Of a stretch of 64,000 nucleotides of DNA, positions 35,120 through 49,558 are shown piece after piece; position 1 is the first letter of the stretch; the number at the start of each line of letters is the position of its first letter. Source of the DNA: Apricaphanius iberus (taxonomy: Eukaryota; Chordata; Actinopteri; Cyprinodontiformes; Aphaniidae); the NCBI GenBank assembly GCA_028564705.1, contig JAPXFQ010002678.1, positions 124,001-188,000 on the forward strand. The letters run 5' to 3'. Below the pieces are notes generated by a model, which saw only the letters and a list, made by a program, of their open reading frames with translations, searched no databases and was not told where the DNA came from. The translations under genes and the position numbers were made by a program.

Positions 35120-35423
35120 AGCTGATACATGAGACGCACAGATGGGCAAAGATTCCAGTTTCCTGATACTGTGCAGAGCCGCGAGTAGATGGGTTTCAGC
35201 AGAGCTATTTACTGACCATGTTGATGTCATACATGTACTCCAAGGAAAGCTAGAAGGTTGTACAGTTAACTCCCAGGATATAATTCTAAACCATACAACC
35301 TACTACCTCAACCCGGATGTACACATTTTCAGCACGGCTCCCCTCTGAATACATCAAAATTTGGTTCTTATTTTTTTTCTGGATTGTCAGATTTCAGGTG
35401 TAAGCACAGAGAATGATCTAGAT

Positions 35424-35929
35424 CAGGGCTCTGCAACCTGCAGCTTCAGAACAGCAACGGACTCTTTTACAGAGGCTCCTTGTGATGTTGGACAAGCTGG
35501 CAACATGTAGAAAGAAAAGCAAACAAAACAATTAGCAGGTTTCCTGGATCACATTTTCACAACAGAATGACAAAAGTGCTAGTAATTGTTTTAATGATAT
35601 ATTTCTGTGTAAAACAATTTTGGACATTTTTTTTCCAATACATTTATAACCATTTCTTTTGCGATCTAATCTTTGCTTGTTATTGAGTTGAAAGATATGT
35701 GTGGGATTTTTTTTGGCAAATAACATCACAGAATATATTGTTTCAATTTTTTACAAAACTATTATATTTTCCTTTATTTTAAAAGCTGTAAATAGAAAGA
35801 AAATGTTAAAACAAAAATGTCGTCATTTTTAAAGAGGCCATGTAGCATTTGCAGCTCTAAGCTAGTCTCATTTGGCTGGAGTGAGTTTGGACTAAATGTC
35901 TCTTGGATGTTAAAGGTTGCAGACCCCTG
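35424..35929. mobile_element. Non-autonomous hAT element
   Basis: The left end CAGGGCTCTGCAACCTGCAG and the reverse-complemented right end CAGGGGTCTGCAACCTTTA form a terminal inverted repeat. The flanks ATCTAGAT and CTCTACCT match at 5 of 8 positions, a worn target duplication. The 506-bp interior is non-coding. Confidence 0.72.
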
Positions 35930-38900
35930 CTCTACCTGGAGATGCACCGAGAATTCTGATACTGACCAGAACGGGATGCTTTTCATCCTGATCCACCCCG
36001 AGGAGTGATTGGAAACAAGCAAATCGGATGTTTTCCCAATCAGCACCAACATGACAACTATGCTGTTTGCTGAGAAGGTTGTTACAAAGCGAGGAAGGTT
36101 CAAAGTTAGCTTTCTTCAGTATCAGTGAGGTGTAAATAATGAAGCCAGAGGAAGACATGGTGATATGTGTCTGAAGTTCATTTAGGCTTGAAAAGAGAGA
36201 GTGTGAGGGAGAGAAAGACTTAAAACAGATAACAGGAAGGCTGAGGAGGTGCTCTGTTTTATTCTTATATTAGTGTCTGTCATGTGGAAATGTTGGCAGC
36301 ATTTTGGAAATCTCAGAGCTAGATTAATGTTAGCTGTGCTAAATGTGCTTATCAGACAGTCCATAATTATTAGTTGTTTACAACTGTTCCACAGGATTTG
36401 CTCTCACACTTTCTGCTCCAAATAAAAATAATAAGTGACAGCGTCAGCTAGAAAGACTGTTGTTTTATTTGATCTTCTCCTAGTTCTCAAAGAGGAGCTA
36501 GAATAGAAACATACTAAATGGGCTTTACTTAAAGAGAGATCAGAAACCAGCCACAGAATTCTGATCGATGCATCTCCATCTTTAACAAGACAACAATAAC
36601 TGCAATTTTGACATATGTGTCTATAACTGAAACAAAAAGTAAAAAGCGGACGTTCACACCACAGTGACAAAGACCCACAGAAGCGAGCTTGTGTTGTTAG
36701 ATTTGCCACAAGATCGGATCTACGGGTTTGTGCCAAATGGTCAAAAATGTGACACTTAGTATTGTCACTACGACATTTCAGGACGTTTTGGCAGCAGTGC
36801 TTCTCTCTAGCATTAACACAGATCAAGATAGAGAATTCACTGCAGCTTACAGCAGAACAATTCTTTAAATGTCATTTTAACATGCTCACAGTCAAATGGA
36901 CAGATGGAAGGAGGATTGGATGACTTACCCATGAACATGTACCTACACGGGAGGGGAATCTTCTGGTGAGACAACTTTAAGTTCATCGTCCTAAAAACAG
37001 GGAGAAAAAGTTTTTTTAGATACCAAACAACAGATCCTAAGTGTTGGCTCTGTTGCTGAATAACTAGTTTTAATCCTGAACCAGAGCCTGTACTGAAACA
37101 GCTGTATGAGGAATGTCTTGGAGAAAAAACAACAACAACAAAAATCATATCACATTACAAAATCTGCCGGGAACAATTCTGGCATCTGATCTACATGGGA
37201 AAACAATTTAAACACAAATTAGGGAAAATTCTGAAGTTGCCGTGCGTTGGCACTTCTCAGCAGCTAAATATGATGATGCCTACCTCCTCAAAGGCTGAAA
37301 ACACAATCTTGGATTTCCATCCATCTCTAAACCAGTTTTACACGAATCTCACAAAAAATTATCAACCTAAATCTTATAACCTCAGAGTCTCCTTGGCACA
37401 GGGAATTAATAATAATAACCAGTATGTTAGTGCTGCATGTCACTATTTAACAGTTGGCCTGAGAATTGCCACAGTGGTCTTCTTCCTAGCCAAGTGCATG
37501 TGGTGAGAGGTTAGCTCAACTTAGCCAGGACCGCAGATAGCAGAGGGGGAGGGCAGAGTTTGATAGAGATGCCAGTGTAATCAGGCATACTACGGTCAGC
37601 TAACATGAACTGTAGCGCTGCTGCTGAGTATTCCTACAGCCCCACTACACCAAAGGACAGTTGAAGTTTGTCGTCAGTTTCAATAAAGCAACATGTCTGT
37701 TTGCACAATCTGAGCCAAGAGTGTGAGCAACGGTATGGGTCAGCAAGGAGCGTTGATGCTAATGATGAGAAAAGATGACCAAACTGGACAGAAGCTAACC
37801 CCCCACCCCCCCGGCTGATAGGGTCACCTGATCTGCTGCCACAGAGCCATAACTGAAGTGTCCCACTGACACTGAGTAGTGGCAACCTCTTCCTGGAAGG
37901 CTGCCCAGCTCCATGAGACGGAGAGAAGTAAGGACTAATGTGTGGAGCAGGAATGCCTGACGCCTCCCAAAGTCAGCTCTCTAGGCTCGCGCTTTGCTTC
38001 AGATCTCAGAGCAGCTGCCAGACTTTTAGTTAGGAAAGAGCAAACAGAAAAGAGGAGATGCACAACAAGCTAATGCAGGCTCTGTATCCCACCTCTTAAT
38101 TTCTTTTACTGGCCAAAGTTTATTTATAACAAATTCACTTATCATCTGTGTCTCAACTCCATGAAAGAGTGAGATAAGGCGACGAATAGAGACAAGCAGA
38201 TGAAAGAGTGGGTAAACTGTTGGAAAGCTCAGGTTTCTCAGATTGGTTCCCATCTCTTCAGCTCCAGGGTAGGAATTTTATTAAAGGTTTACCGTTATGT
38301 TATTGTTATGTTTAAGTGTATGTAACCATGAGTTTCTCCCTCCTGTAGACACAACACACAGCACAGCATGCACACACACTGAGGGCGACACCACTGCGCC
38401 GTCTGTGGATGCCTAGTGGATTAGGAACTGGTCACGTCATAAACATGGATAAGAAACAAGCCAGTGGCAGCCAGTCACGCCTGCTGAGTCCTCAACATGT
38501 CAGGAATTCAATAGAAGCAAGCAGAGTTTGGTGAAAGTTTTGCTGCTCTGCTCAAAATTCAGATATTTCTTTAAAAGCCCAAAAACATTGTTCTTTTTTG
38601 GTGAAACAACGCAAATGGAGGGCTGCAGGAACATGCGCTGTAATCTGTAGATTAAAACATTTTTTTAAAGAGCCAGACTGAAGCTGGACAAGAGGAGCAG
38701 AAACTTTTCAGAACCAGTGGCGTCCTACCTTACTGATGTCAGCTGATTATTACTGAATTATGGCCTAAAATGATCAGAAACACAGGAAACTAATGGGTAT
38801 GATGCTGAATTCATTTACAAAGACTAGAACATTTGTATTATTATGAACTCTTGATTCAAACGACTTTTTAACAATCAAAGGCACATCATTTTATGTGAAA

Positions 38901-40599
38901 GGAATACTTCTGGAAGCTGTGCTCTTCTCTATTCTTTAGCTCTTTTTTTACCTGCATGGCTGTTGACTGGTTTACTAACTGGTTTGGCACAAAGACGGTA
39001 GAAACATTGTAAAACAATTACTGATTAGGTTCTCTATTTATCAGTATTGAAAATGGTATTGAGTATTCTAGTATAGGTGTTGACTTTGAAAGAGAGTATG
39101 TTGACTGTCCTAAATTCTAGTACAATCCTCACCAGTTTTTCCTTCAGTAAAAATAATCCCACATATTCCAGAGTGATACAGAAAACAGAACATGGAGCCT
39201 CTCTGATGCAAACTTCCTGTAATTCCTGTATCTTTGTAAGATGAGAGAATAATTATTTAACCACAGTACCAGATTTATATTCATTTTGCATAACCCTTTA
39301 ACATACAGAGGTTGGCAACAGAACTGGTTTACTATGTTGAATAATAACTGAAGTCACCTGCATTGTCTAAAAAGTAGAATCAGAATTAAATATGACTAAG
39401 TGCATGTCTAAAGTGCTTAGAGATGCAGTTTTAGGCATCCAAACGGTTCACAAACACACCAGTGGAAAAATGACTTTCAGACCTCAAAGGAACATGTGAG
39501 CCATCTGAAGCCCTCATCTGCAGCAGTCTGCATTAAACAGGCTCAAACCAACACATCCCCACACCAAGAGGTTCATTTCATATCCAGGAAGGCAGGAGGC
39601 CCGGGTCAAAGTTCAAATGAGAATGGTGGGTAAAGAACTCCCCTTAGGGAGAGCATATACCCTGGAGAACCAGACAGAGGTGGAAAAAAACCAGACAGAC
39701 TCCTGCACCGAGTGATCTATAAAATATAATATATCATGTGTCCCAGTGGAGGAGGGGAAGGCAAAGCAGGACGAGATGACGTATTAGAAGTGGTCAGACG
39801 GACGGTGGAGGACAAGTCCATCAGTTTTCAAAATGAAATCAACCATTGGGCTTTATGTGACAGACTAACATTAAATGGTGCAAAATGACTTCTTTTAGAG
39901 AGAAAAGTCTGAAAAGTGTGGCAGGCATTTGTATTACTGTAATATGTGGCTTCAGGAGTCATCCAGTCCACCAGTGGGCGATATCAGCTCCATCTGTCTG
40001 CTGTGTTTCAGTAGCGAACAAGCAGCATGATGAGCACAGCAGGCCGGCCAGGGAGAACGCCGTGCAGATGTTAGGAGCACAGAGCCAATCACATTAACTC
40101 TGGAGGAGCTGCCTACATCCACTGCTCGGGTGGGAGAATTTAATGTTAGGACAACAAATCTGAGCTTAGATATGTGCCACAAAGACAGCCATGTTCATTC
40201 CTGCTTAGCCTTTAGAATAGAGCTGGCCTAACATTCAAATCTCAACAATCAATTTGATTCCAATTCTCAAGAATTTTTATTGATTATCACAATCCGGTCC
40301 AATCTGTTCCAATCAGGTCCAGTCCGATACTGACATGAGCCACAGAGCCAGTGCTATTACAAACGTTTCTTTGAGCCGTTACCTTCATTATATTGCTGTA
40401 ATGCAATAATGTAACAGTAGGTGAGTAACACTTCACCAGGGAAACTGGATTAACCCTTTCAGGGTCTAGACTTTCCCCTCACATTTTTGCACTAAAAATA
40501 GCAAACTATGTAAAACAATTAAAGCAATTTTTGGACTTGTTTTATAAAAATCGATTCAGAACCAATTTAATAACACAGCACTACTTTAGAAGGTGCTCT
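35930..40599. other. Non-coding stretch, no gene recognised
   Basis: Many short frames occur on both strands, all without domains. No tandem repeats of note, and no transposon ends that I could pair. Confidence 0.5.
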
Positions 40600-40870
40600 T
40601 CACGGATGAGAACATACCTGAGCTTTGTAACCTATATTGAAAGTTCCACTGCTAAACATGGTGGTGGCAGCATCATGCTGTTGTTGTTTTTTTTGCAAAG
40701 GAAGGGAAAACAGTGTGAGGTAATAGGAAGATATATGACCCCAGAAGCAAACTTGCTACATGCTGTAAAAGACAGAGAGCTCCAGCAGGATAAGGAGTCT
40801 GAAGCCACCTGAGCTGCAGTGTTCATGGCTCTGGTGGACCTGCTAGAGTTTTGGCTTTCCAAATCAACAC
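40600..40870 (+). pseudogene. Tc1-type transposase relic, middle portion
   Basis: KHGGGSIMLL (about 40655-40685) matches the conserved HGGGSIMVWG segment between the first and second catalytic Asp of Tc1 transposases. RELQQDKESEAT (about 40775-40810) matches the LQQDNDPKHT block, with the second catalytic Asp kept. A TGA at 40810-40812 ends the frame. The sequence between is lengthened and scrambled. Confidence 0.6.
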
Positions 40871-42060
40871 TATTAAAAACTTTTTTATTAAAAACTGTGT
40901 TAAAATTCTGAACAGATGTTTACTAAATCCCAATTAAAGGCATATGAACAGCAAACATGGTTAATATTTGCCCTTTACCTTTGTTAGATCACATTTATGA
41001 ATTAATGTTCTACTTCTTTTTCTATTTTTTTATGAAATGTATTAAAAGGTTATGATTAAGTGGAGTGAGTGGAAAGAACCACACATTTACAAATGTAAAA
41101 CGGATAATCCTAGACATTTTCCAGAGATATGGATGCACAGCAAAGGTCTCTGCTGATTTCTGTATTCCACAGGGATTCTGTGGATTCCCTTTCAGACCTG
41201 AAAACTCCAGCAAGGATTAGAACCCCAAGGTAGGCATGCAATTCGCTTTGGTTAATCTCCTTCCATTCTCTCCAAAGACATGCCTTCCTTCTAGATTACT
41301 GCAATCCAGAATCATTTCCTGGATGGATGAAGACTTGATGTCCAGCACATGAGTAACTGCCAGCCATGTTGGCCCTGGTTCCATCCTATTACATTAGCTC
41401 TGCAGGGTTGCTCATTTTTTTGGGCATTTTGTGACATCCATATGTCTTGACTTGCTATCTGGTGGGCTTGTTCTGTTCCCAGTGCTGGCTGCTGTCGGTG
41501 TGCTCGTCTTCATTTTGGTTCTAAATGGTGTCCAACCTCATCCTCTTTTCCAAACTCATCATCAGAAATGTGTTCTTCACATTCTGAAACCTTTTCCTGG
41601 ACAGAGGTTAAAAATCTACGGCAATGTAGAGCAGACGGTGTTGGGAGTTGAATTTCCAATTATGTTGTAACTTTACGCGGGAGCAGGAGGGGAAAAACTA
41701 CTACGAGCAGCGCCAGAAAGGAGGAAGAAAGAGTGTCGGTACACAGGATTTTGGTAGCCCCAGCCTGTAATGTAAATGATTGGTGAAGCACAGGATGCGG
41801 TCACTGCAAATATGTTCTGATGTATGTTCTTCACAGAAAATGAGACAAAAGCAATACATTTCAGGTTGAAAAAATTATTAATAGTTTCATTTTTTTGTGA
41901 TAAAAACTGAATACGGGTCCCACAGACCCGAACACCATACAAGGGTTAAAACTGTCCAGTCAATTTCAATGGTCAAAGAATGGTTAATAATCATATGCCT
42001 AACTGTTTTAGGTAGAAGTAGTTAGATCCTTTTCTCCATGTTAATGTGTTGATTAAATAT
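40871..42060. other. Non-coding, with a possible piggyBac-like right end at 41690-41949
   Basis: 41900-41949 ends GGGTCCCACAGACCCG then AACACCATACAAGGGTTAA. It has an internal hairpin and a terminal TTAA, as at a piggyBac-type terminus. A TTAACCCTTT at 40453-40462 might be the partner, but its inner sequence does not match. Unproven. Confidence 0.3.
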
Positions 42061-42932
42061 TTTTATCTTTTTTTCTCATCATGAATATATTTTTTCAGAC
42101 AAAAATCAACGGAAATTTGAAAAGATATATTGCATAAATCATGACGCAATGGCTAAATTGATAGACATTTTTGTCAACTAGTAAAAAGACGAGACAGGAA
42201 TCAACATAGATGAAAATCCAATCAGATGACAGAAAAGAAGAAGAAGAAGAGACAGAAGAACCAATCAACAAATGGAAGAGGTGGGCCTATCTGAGAAGAG
42301 AACCAATCAGTTGCCTCACTGAGACGTGAAGCTAACCAATGTTAGAAGAAGCTCCTGGAAGGCAACAGCTGATCAGGTCATGATGAAAAGTAGAAAGCGT
42401 TCACCGCTGAGAGAACGAGAAGAAAAGATTTATGGAACGGTTTCACATATGACTACAATAAAAACCAAACCAAGATCAAAAATACACAGCAGCTTTTCAT
42501 GGAGAGAACACAACAATCTGCAGAGGCAGAGACAACGTCAGTATTCTGTTACAGGTAAATTCACTTTTAATGAGATCAAGTTAAAGACTGGAATGCTCTA
42601 ATATTGTAAATATTAAGATCTGAAAAGTACTTACTAGGCTGATCAAATAACCTAGCTAATAACCTCACCTGTTACGTGATGCTGAAGTCGGTTTTAGGTT
42701 TCTAGCTTCTAGTTTGGGAAATGGCTAAAGGGCAATAACACATAATTTATCTCTACACTAAGCGTCTGTAATCTGCTCTAGTGTACAAACTACATTAAAC
42801 TTGGACTAAATTATTCTGCATTAACCGCAGAAAAGTAAAAAGTCTTTCATCTGTGAAACCTTTATTTGATTTGTCGATATTCAATAAAGGCCATTTTTAG
42901 TTTTCTAGATGCACAAAAAGACAAGAAGTCTG

Positions 42933-42934
<2 letters not shown>
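42061..42934. other. Non-coding stretch, nothing firm
   Basis: 42150-42260 (GTCAACTAGTAAAAAGACG) looks like a piece of the repeat that ends near 43490. The rest is unassigned. Confidence 0.4.
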
Positions 42935-43000
<66 letters not shown>

Positions 43001-43058
43001 TCTTTGGTTTTTTTGTTCATTAGTGAATAGAGTTATCTCAAGGATCAATAATAATTTA

Positions 43059-43107
<49 letters not shown>
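42935..43107. repeat. Two (TA)n arrays
   Basis: Runs at 42935-43000 and about 43050-43107, separated by 50 bp of unique sequence. Confidence 0.95.
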
Positions 43108-43109
<2 letters not shown>

Positions 43110-43199
43110 GAATGTGTTTTGTTACTTTGTAATTATGCAATTTATTTTTATAATGTCTGAGATGTGTATTTTTCATAATTCAGATAAATGATTTGTTCT

Positions 43200-43490
43200 T
43201 AGCTGTGAGTTCTATCTGATCAGTGGTTGTTTGAATGGTTCGGGCCTTGGCTACTAAATTACAGTTTCAAGTGGAAAAAGTTCCAGAAGTAAAAAATGAT
43301 TCTACGAAAAACAAAAAATTATATACATATTTTAGTCGAAGAAAATGTAAAGTAATTTCAGTTGGCTAAAAGTTGATGAAAATAAACTAAAACAAATGAC
43401 TAAATCTTGAGTAAAATCGAAATAAATTTATTTCAAAAGACTAAGACTAAAACTAAATTACATTTTTTTTGTCAAAACTAACACTGCTTC
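43200..43490. mobile_element. Possible right end of a DNA-transposon repeat
   Basis: A stretch of ACTAAAACTAAGACTAAAAC-like motifs ends in TTGTCAAAACTAACACTG, the type of terminus seen on a common teleost repeat. The left partner was not located. Confidence 0.3.
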
Positions 43491-45629
43491 TACCTCACAA
43501 ATATGAAATACTTGGGGTTGAAACAAAGTACTGCAGCTACCGAAATCACAAATAAAATCTCATATATATAAGAAAGTATTTATCAGAGAAAGACAAGAGA
43601 ACACAATAATACTGTGACAAATTAAAAGCAGAAAACATGAACCCTTCTTTTCTTTTTTTCACACAAACCATCCGTACTAATTTGGAAACTAGAATTTGTT
43701 AATCTTCCTATCCAAACCAGGAACATCATTTCTCCATGACAGGAAAACAGCCAGCCGGTTCATCCAGACAGGTTTAACAGCAGAGAATCTACCAGGGCCT
43801 AATTATAAGAGCAGACATTTACAGAATTGATACAGAAGCTAAGAAACATGAAATGTGAGGTTTTCTTTGAGATGGAGTGGTTCAGCGTGTTGTTTTTTTT
43901 TACCATCAGAAAGCAAGAGTCATTTTATTATGTCGACACAGAAACAGTAGTCAACCATCCAAGTGGAGAACAATAACTGGCTTCCATAGCATAAATCTGA
44001 AGATATCCTTCAGCCTGGCATTAAAGAGAACTGCAGCTCATTATCAGAAGGTCCAACTCAGCTGGTCAGCCAGAGGAACGGCTACGCTCAGCCGATGTTG
44101 CTTTAAGAGACCAGCCGCCATCCACGACACACCATTCTGCTAACGCTGCTGCCTAGCACCAGACTAAACACTCCGATTCTCATCACGCCCTATTGGCTGC
44201 AGATGGCCCCCTTCAGCCAATCAGCACGCAGGGAGAGATGATGGAGTGTGAGCCTCAGATTGTAAGGAGTGGGGGGACGGGGTGGGGATGAAAACTCCTG
44301 AACAAAGCACCTGTCTGAAAGAAGAAGAAGAAAAATCATTCCTGCATCTGAAGGAGGAGGAGGAGGATTTTTCTCTGGGCTTTGGAATGTCGATGTGTGA
44401 TCGTAACAAAGGAAAACCACCGTACTGTAACCGTCGCTAAAAACAATCAATACCAAATGAATTCCAAACAGCAGAGTGAGACAAACATGAACGTAGCCTC
44501 CACATGCGTCAACCTACTGGGATCGATGGAGATGACATTACACACAACTAGAGGAATACATCTTCTTAATTGAGCACTTTTATATTAATTCAAACAGCAA
44601 TTAAAATGGATTAGGATGGTGTTGCACCATCATGCAGGAAACTTTTACTGTACACCTTATGACCTGTCCCTGAGCTTTCCGTTCATTCGGTTTGATAATC
44701 AGAAATGAGAGGCTCCAAACTGCAGTCACACCATCATGGGATTACAAATATAATGCTGTCATCAAGTAAAACGCTCCTAAATATACGGAAACACTGGGCA
44801 GACAGCATGATGTGGCTGCATCTTAAGGGTAGATCAGCTCCTACAAAATGGCAGGTTATCATTATATTATGGTTTGAAACGGTCAGAATATTCCATAAAG
44901 CAGCTCATATGGCTTAACATCCTTGTAAAGGCATGCGTGACCGCAGCTATCTCTGTTAGAAAGGTGGCTGCAGGCTAGCTGACATAAAACAGCTTTTATT
45001 AGCTTGGTGAAGCTGTTTTATTCTGTGCTAGAATGTTCTTCATTGCAAACAGCTACTACATTGATCATTTCTAGTTTTATACTTGTATCAAAAGGACTTT
45101 TTAGAAGCTACATTTTAGAAAATCTAGATAGCAATCATAATTAATATATTATTTAGCATTTTAGTTTTTAACATCATGATATGATGGAAAAATGCCGATG
45201 TCTACTATCCATAAATCCTAAACAGCTGCTGAAGAGGAAACGTTGTCTTATAACTCCTCAGTCTTAGATTTTTGCAATTAGAGGAATCAGTTTCAAAAAG
45301 AAATGTAAAATACTTTTGACTAAAACTAAAAAGAAAGAATATTGCCTCTAATAATGACCTTTTGTTTTACAGTTATTATTTTACTTGAAACAAATAAGAA
45401 CACAATAAGAAAACAAATCCCTCTGTATTAAACTAATTTTAATATTTAGTGTACAGACAGAATGACTCTTATTTCTGAGTCTCTCAAATCTCTCAGAGTT
45501 ATTAATCCTTTTTGAGGACAATAAACACAGAAGTAATAATACATAACAAGAGGATCCTTTATTCCTTTCTGCTGGAAATGATCATAGAGAACAGTACATA
45601 TATTTGAATGAAACAAATCAGCTGCCACA
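43491..45629. other. Non-coding stretch, no gene recognised
   Basis: Short frames only, including two overlapping minus-strand frames at 44190-44456 that follow a GGA/GAA-rich tract. Confidence 0.5.
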
Positions 45630-45930
45630 GACTACGTCCTGCTGAGCAGATTGTGTCCATCATATTAAGGATAACTGGATAGATGGTTATTACAGTGGCA
45701 ACTTCTCTCTGTGACCTCACCAAACGCCTTCCTAAAGGCAATCCTTCAGCACAGCCTCTCATTATCAAAGCAATCGTCTGACAATGCGAAGGAGAACACT
45801 AGAAATTAGGCAATTAGTGCAGGACTAAGGAGAAATGACTGCTATAATTAGGCCTCTGCAAAACAATCAGATTCAATTACAAGGCAGCAGTCAATAGGCT
45901 GAAGCTCATAACCAAGACAAGATGAATCAG
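45630..45930. promoter_or_regulatory. Candidate conserved non-coding element
   Basis: A repeat-free block with several AT-rich homeodomain-like cores (GGCAATTAGTGCAGG, CTATAATTAGGCCTCTG, TTCAATTACAAGGCAG) spaced regularly and no convincing coding frame. It has the look of a vertebrate developmental enhancer. Inference only. Confidence 0.35.
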
Positions 45931-47479
45931 ATCTGATGAGTTTTAAATGGATATGGAAGCTGAGAGGTGGTCTGCTCTCAGTTTGACGTGACACGGTGTT
46001 AAATCCGTCCAACTGTGGCCTGTTGGGCTACAGGCCCTAAACACACCACCATCTCAGTCTGTGGCGCTCTAAGCAAACAGAAGCAACACCAAAATACAGA
46101 CCCAAGAGCCCAGAAAGGACAATGCATATTCACACACTAAACACACACTCTACAGACGAACAAAACTATACTGGCCTTCATAGTTTTTCTTTTCCAGCAA
46201 CCATTTCATCCAGCCATCCATTTATTTCTAACTGGTTATTTAGAATGTACAGTAAGTAGTTAATACCTTGTACTTTTGGTTTATCATTCAATTCTCACAA
46301 TATGCCATTTTTTTTACTGCTCAATATCTTTTAAAAAGATGACAACACTCATAACCTGCAAAGTGAACCATAGGAAAACATTTATGTACGTTTATTTAAG
46401 TAGAAAAAGATCAGATAAAATAAAAAAATGGACCCAATTTGCATCTAGAACTAAAAAACTGATTTAAACCACAACAAATTACCCCAAAGGAGAGCTAATC
46501 ATATTTTGTTTAAAATCATTAAAAAAAAATGATACGCTTTGTTAAACCATCAACCACCTATTTAATAGTGAGAAAATATCCACATAATTCATCTAAAATC
46601 AAAAATAGGTTTAACAGCATTCAGATAGTTTATTAAAATGATATATGGAGAGGAAAACGTATTATAAAAATAGCTAATAGTTTGTGGCAATTTGAGATTC
46701 TCTGTATCAATAACAAAAAATATTCTTTTTAAATAATATTTAAACAGAAACAATGTAACATTTTGTCAGAGAACTTATGATCTAATTGCTCTTTTTTAAA
46801 ATGACAAGGTCATTAATTATTCCTACCACAGCGAAAACAATATAAAATATGTTATTATGTTTTTGATAAAGTTACCAATAACATTTATTTGTTAATCTGA
46901 CACGCGGCCGATTACCACTAAACTTGGTAGTGTCTGCTTTCTGGGAGGAATATTGTTCTGCTCTTTGTAGAACAACACAATAATGATGAACTGCTCTTAG
47001 CTGGTTTTTAGTAGGTCTGTCTGCTCATGTAGCCAGTCTGGAGTTTCAAACCAGTGTCACCATAATAAGAGCAAACAGCAGTGGGAGAAATCCTTGTCTT
47101 GGATCTCAGCAGAAGGACGTGAAGGTGTCCTAACTAAACATGTCCATGTCCACTGTGACAGCTGGACCTAAACTACTTAGCAAAGGAAGAGGAGCAAACA
47201 TCACTTCTACAACTATGCACTGTGGGACTACACTAGCATGATGCTTTAGTAAAGATGGAAATCAGATCTATCCACGTTATAAAGAGCTGGAATCATTCTG
47301 CAACAATGAGCCGTTCTGAGGTGGGAGTCCTGCAGACTTGTTAGTTATGTGTGATTGTAGGAGAAGGCCAGGGGATGAGCCAGGCAGCGCTGGGATCAGA
47401 CAGCAGCCTGCTGGTTCCACTGGGCTCTCCCCTGCTGGGCTACATGATCCCAGCTCCCTTTGTCTGCTGTTAACCCGTT
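45931..47479. other. Non-coding stretch, AT-rich
   Basis: No gene or paired transposon ends recognised. Confidence 0.5.
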
Positions 47480-47960
47480 AAATCCCACAGAAGAACCCAT
47501 TCAAGAATGTGTCACACACCCGGGGGTGCTTTTTGTGTGGAATAATGATACTAAAGGGGTTACACAGCATTGTCACTGATTTTAATGCACCCATGCACCC
47601 CTTCCCACAAAACACACAGTCAATTGCTTCACTAAATGTCAATGCTTTGACCCAGTGTCGTCTTGAGCATCCTCTAATGGGATGGTACAATATAGTCAAT
47701 CAACATTGGTTCTTAAAGGGTTTAGAAACCTTCAGGAACTCTGTAACCGACACAAAATGGACAATAAGGTGAGAGGATTCTCCACTGTAGTTCTCTCTAA
47801 TGAAAGCGCCTGTATTAGAAGCAGAGATACGAAGCATGCAGTTGGGGATTGTTGCATGCTTACTGAGAGTAAGTGTAATTATACTGCAGTCATGCCCTCC
47901 ATGATTAATGATGTGGGCCTCTGAAACTAAACCATACAGCCAATGGCAAATTACCACAGC
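47480..47960. promoter_or_regulatory. Candidate conserved non-coding element
   Basis: About 480 bp of repeat-free sequence with balanced composition, including TCCATGATTAATGATGTGGG and CAGCCAATGGCAAATTACC. Short overlapping frames on both strands show no domain. Appearance-based call. Confidence 0.35.
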
Positions 47961-49558
47961 AAAAATAAACCCTGATGTGAGCAGGTCAGCGAGGCCAGAG
48001 CACAAAACCACTCTGAGTGTGTATTTATGTACTATGGAGAAGTGAACGGGGAACCACCTCCAGTAACCCAATTAGTGTCCGTCCGCTTCCAGAGCGCCGC
48101 TCCATCACTGCTAAACCGCTCCGGTAGTGGCACAGAAAATAACCTCTCTTACCTCCCAGGATTCACCATTCACACGGCGTGGAGAGGAGTTAGAAAGACG
48201 GAATCAGAGGATACGAAGCCAGGACACTGATAGACTAAAAAATGAGCTGAGAGGGTTAACCCTAACGCTAAACCCTGAAGATGCACTGTAAATGATTTAA
48301 AATATACAACATAATTATTGTTATCCTCACAGACACTCAGCTCCTACCACAGAGACAGGGTTAAAGCTTTTTAGTTTGCTGCAGTCATCTGATAGTTCTG
48401 TCCCACAACTGATTGGTCCTCAACCCAAATATTCACATACACCAACACCCCGTCCCCGTCCCCAGACTGAACTCTGGTGTTTTTTGCTGCCCAGCCCCAG
48501 CAGAGCGTTATACCGATGCGCAAAGATCAACAAGGTCAGAAAAATCCGCGTCTTCAGACACTTGACATGATTTTATTAGCTTGCCTTCATTTGCTGTTAC
48601 ACAAAAAATGTTGTGAAATGTATATTCAATAAATCCTCTTATGAGTCCTGATGAGGCTAGCTTTAGAAAGGTATTGTTTGTTGGACAGATGTAATACTGT
48701 GATGTTAACGGTTGTGTTTTCAGCTGTAAGCTGAGAATCATCATAATGAGCAGAAGTTGAGGCTTTACAGGTGGAATGTTTAGCGACACCAGCCGTCAGA
48801 CGAACCTCTGCTTGGGTTTCAGCTCTGATGCTGCTTTCAGGACTAAAAGACACTAAAATGAAAAATGTGATGCCGTTTTCTTTATAAAACTAGATTCCCT
48901 TCATAGTTAGGATGGATTTGGGGAAATAGACAATACATGATTTTTCAGCATGTGAGCTGCAGATGAGTGTTCCAATCAGAACCGATCAGGAGAAAAAGGC
49001 TGCTTCTGGTTTCTGGATGGTTGATCTTAACTTGGTTTCTCCGTAGTTCATGAGGTGGGAGGGATTTCATTCCATGATTCACTGTCTCTGCAGCAGTTTA
49101 AAACCACAAAGAGCACAATTCAAGTGCATCCGAGTCGTATGTAAGTGGAATAATAAACTAAAATCTAACATAATGTTGGTCTCTGAGGGGTTATAGGAGA
49201 CTGTGGACACTGACTGGGATCCAAGTTATCACTGGGACATTTGGTGTTCTACCTGTGTGGACTGAAGCTCTCCTGGTGGATTCCAAAACTGCATTTCAGC
49301 TAAAGACAACGCTTCAGCTCAGGTGATTCATCTCACTTAAAACGCATAATTAATGAGCCATTAAACACACAGTAATATGTTTCTTAAGAGTGTGAACTTA
49401 AAGTGCGCATGCATCTGAACATGGATCTAATGAAAGCCTGACAAACGGGCTATTGTTCTCTAACAGGGAGGAATCAAAGCACACACATGGTAGTGTTTCT
49501 GAGACAGAGCTGATCAAAAGCAGAGCCGGCAAAACGTCTTGTCTCATGTCTCAACAAA
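47961..49558. other. Non-coding stretch, no gene recognised
   Basis: 49320-49460 has TAATTAATGAGCCATTAA and may be regulatory. Otherwise featureless. Confidence 0.45.
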
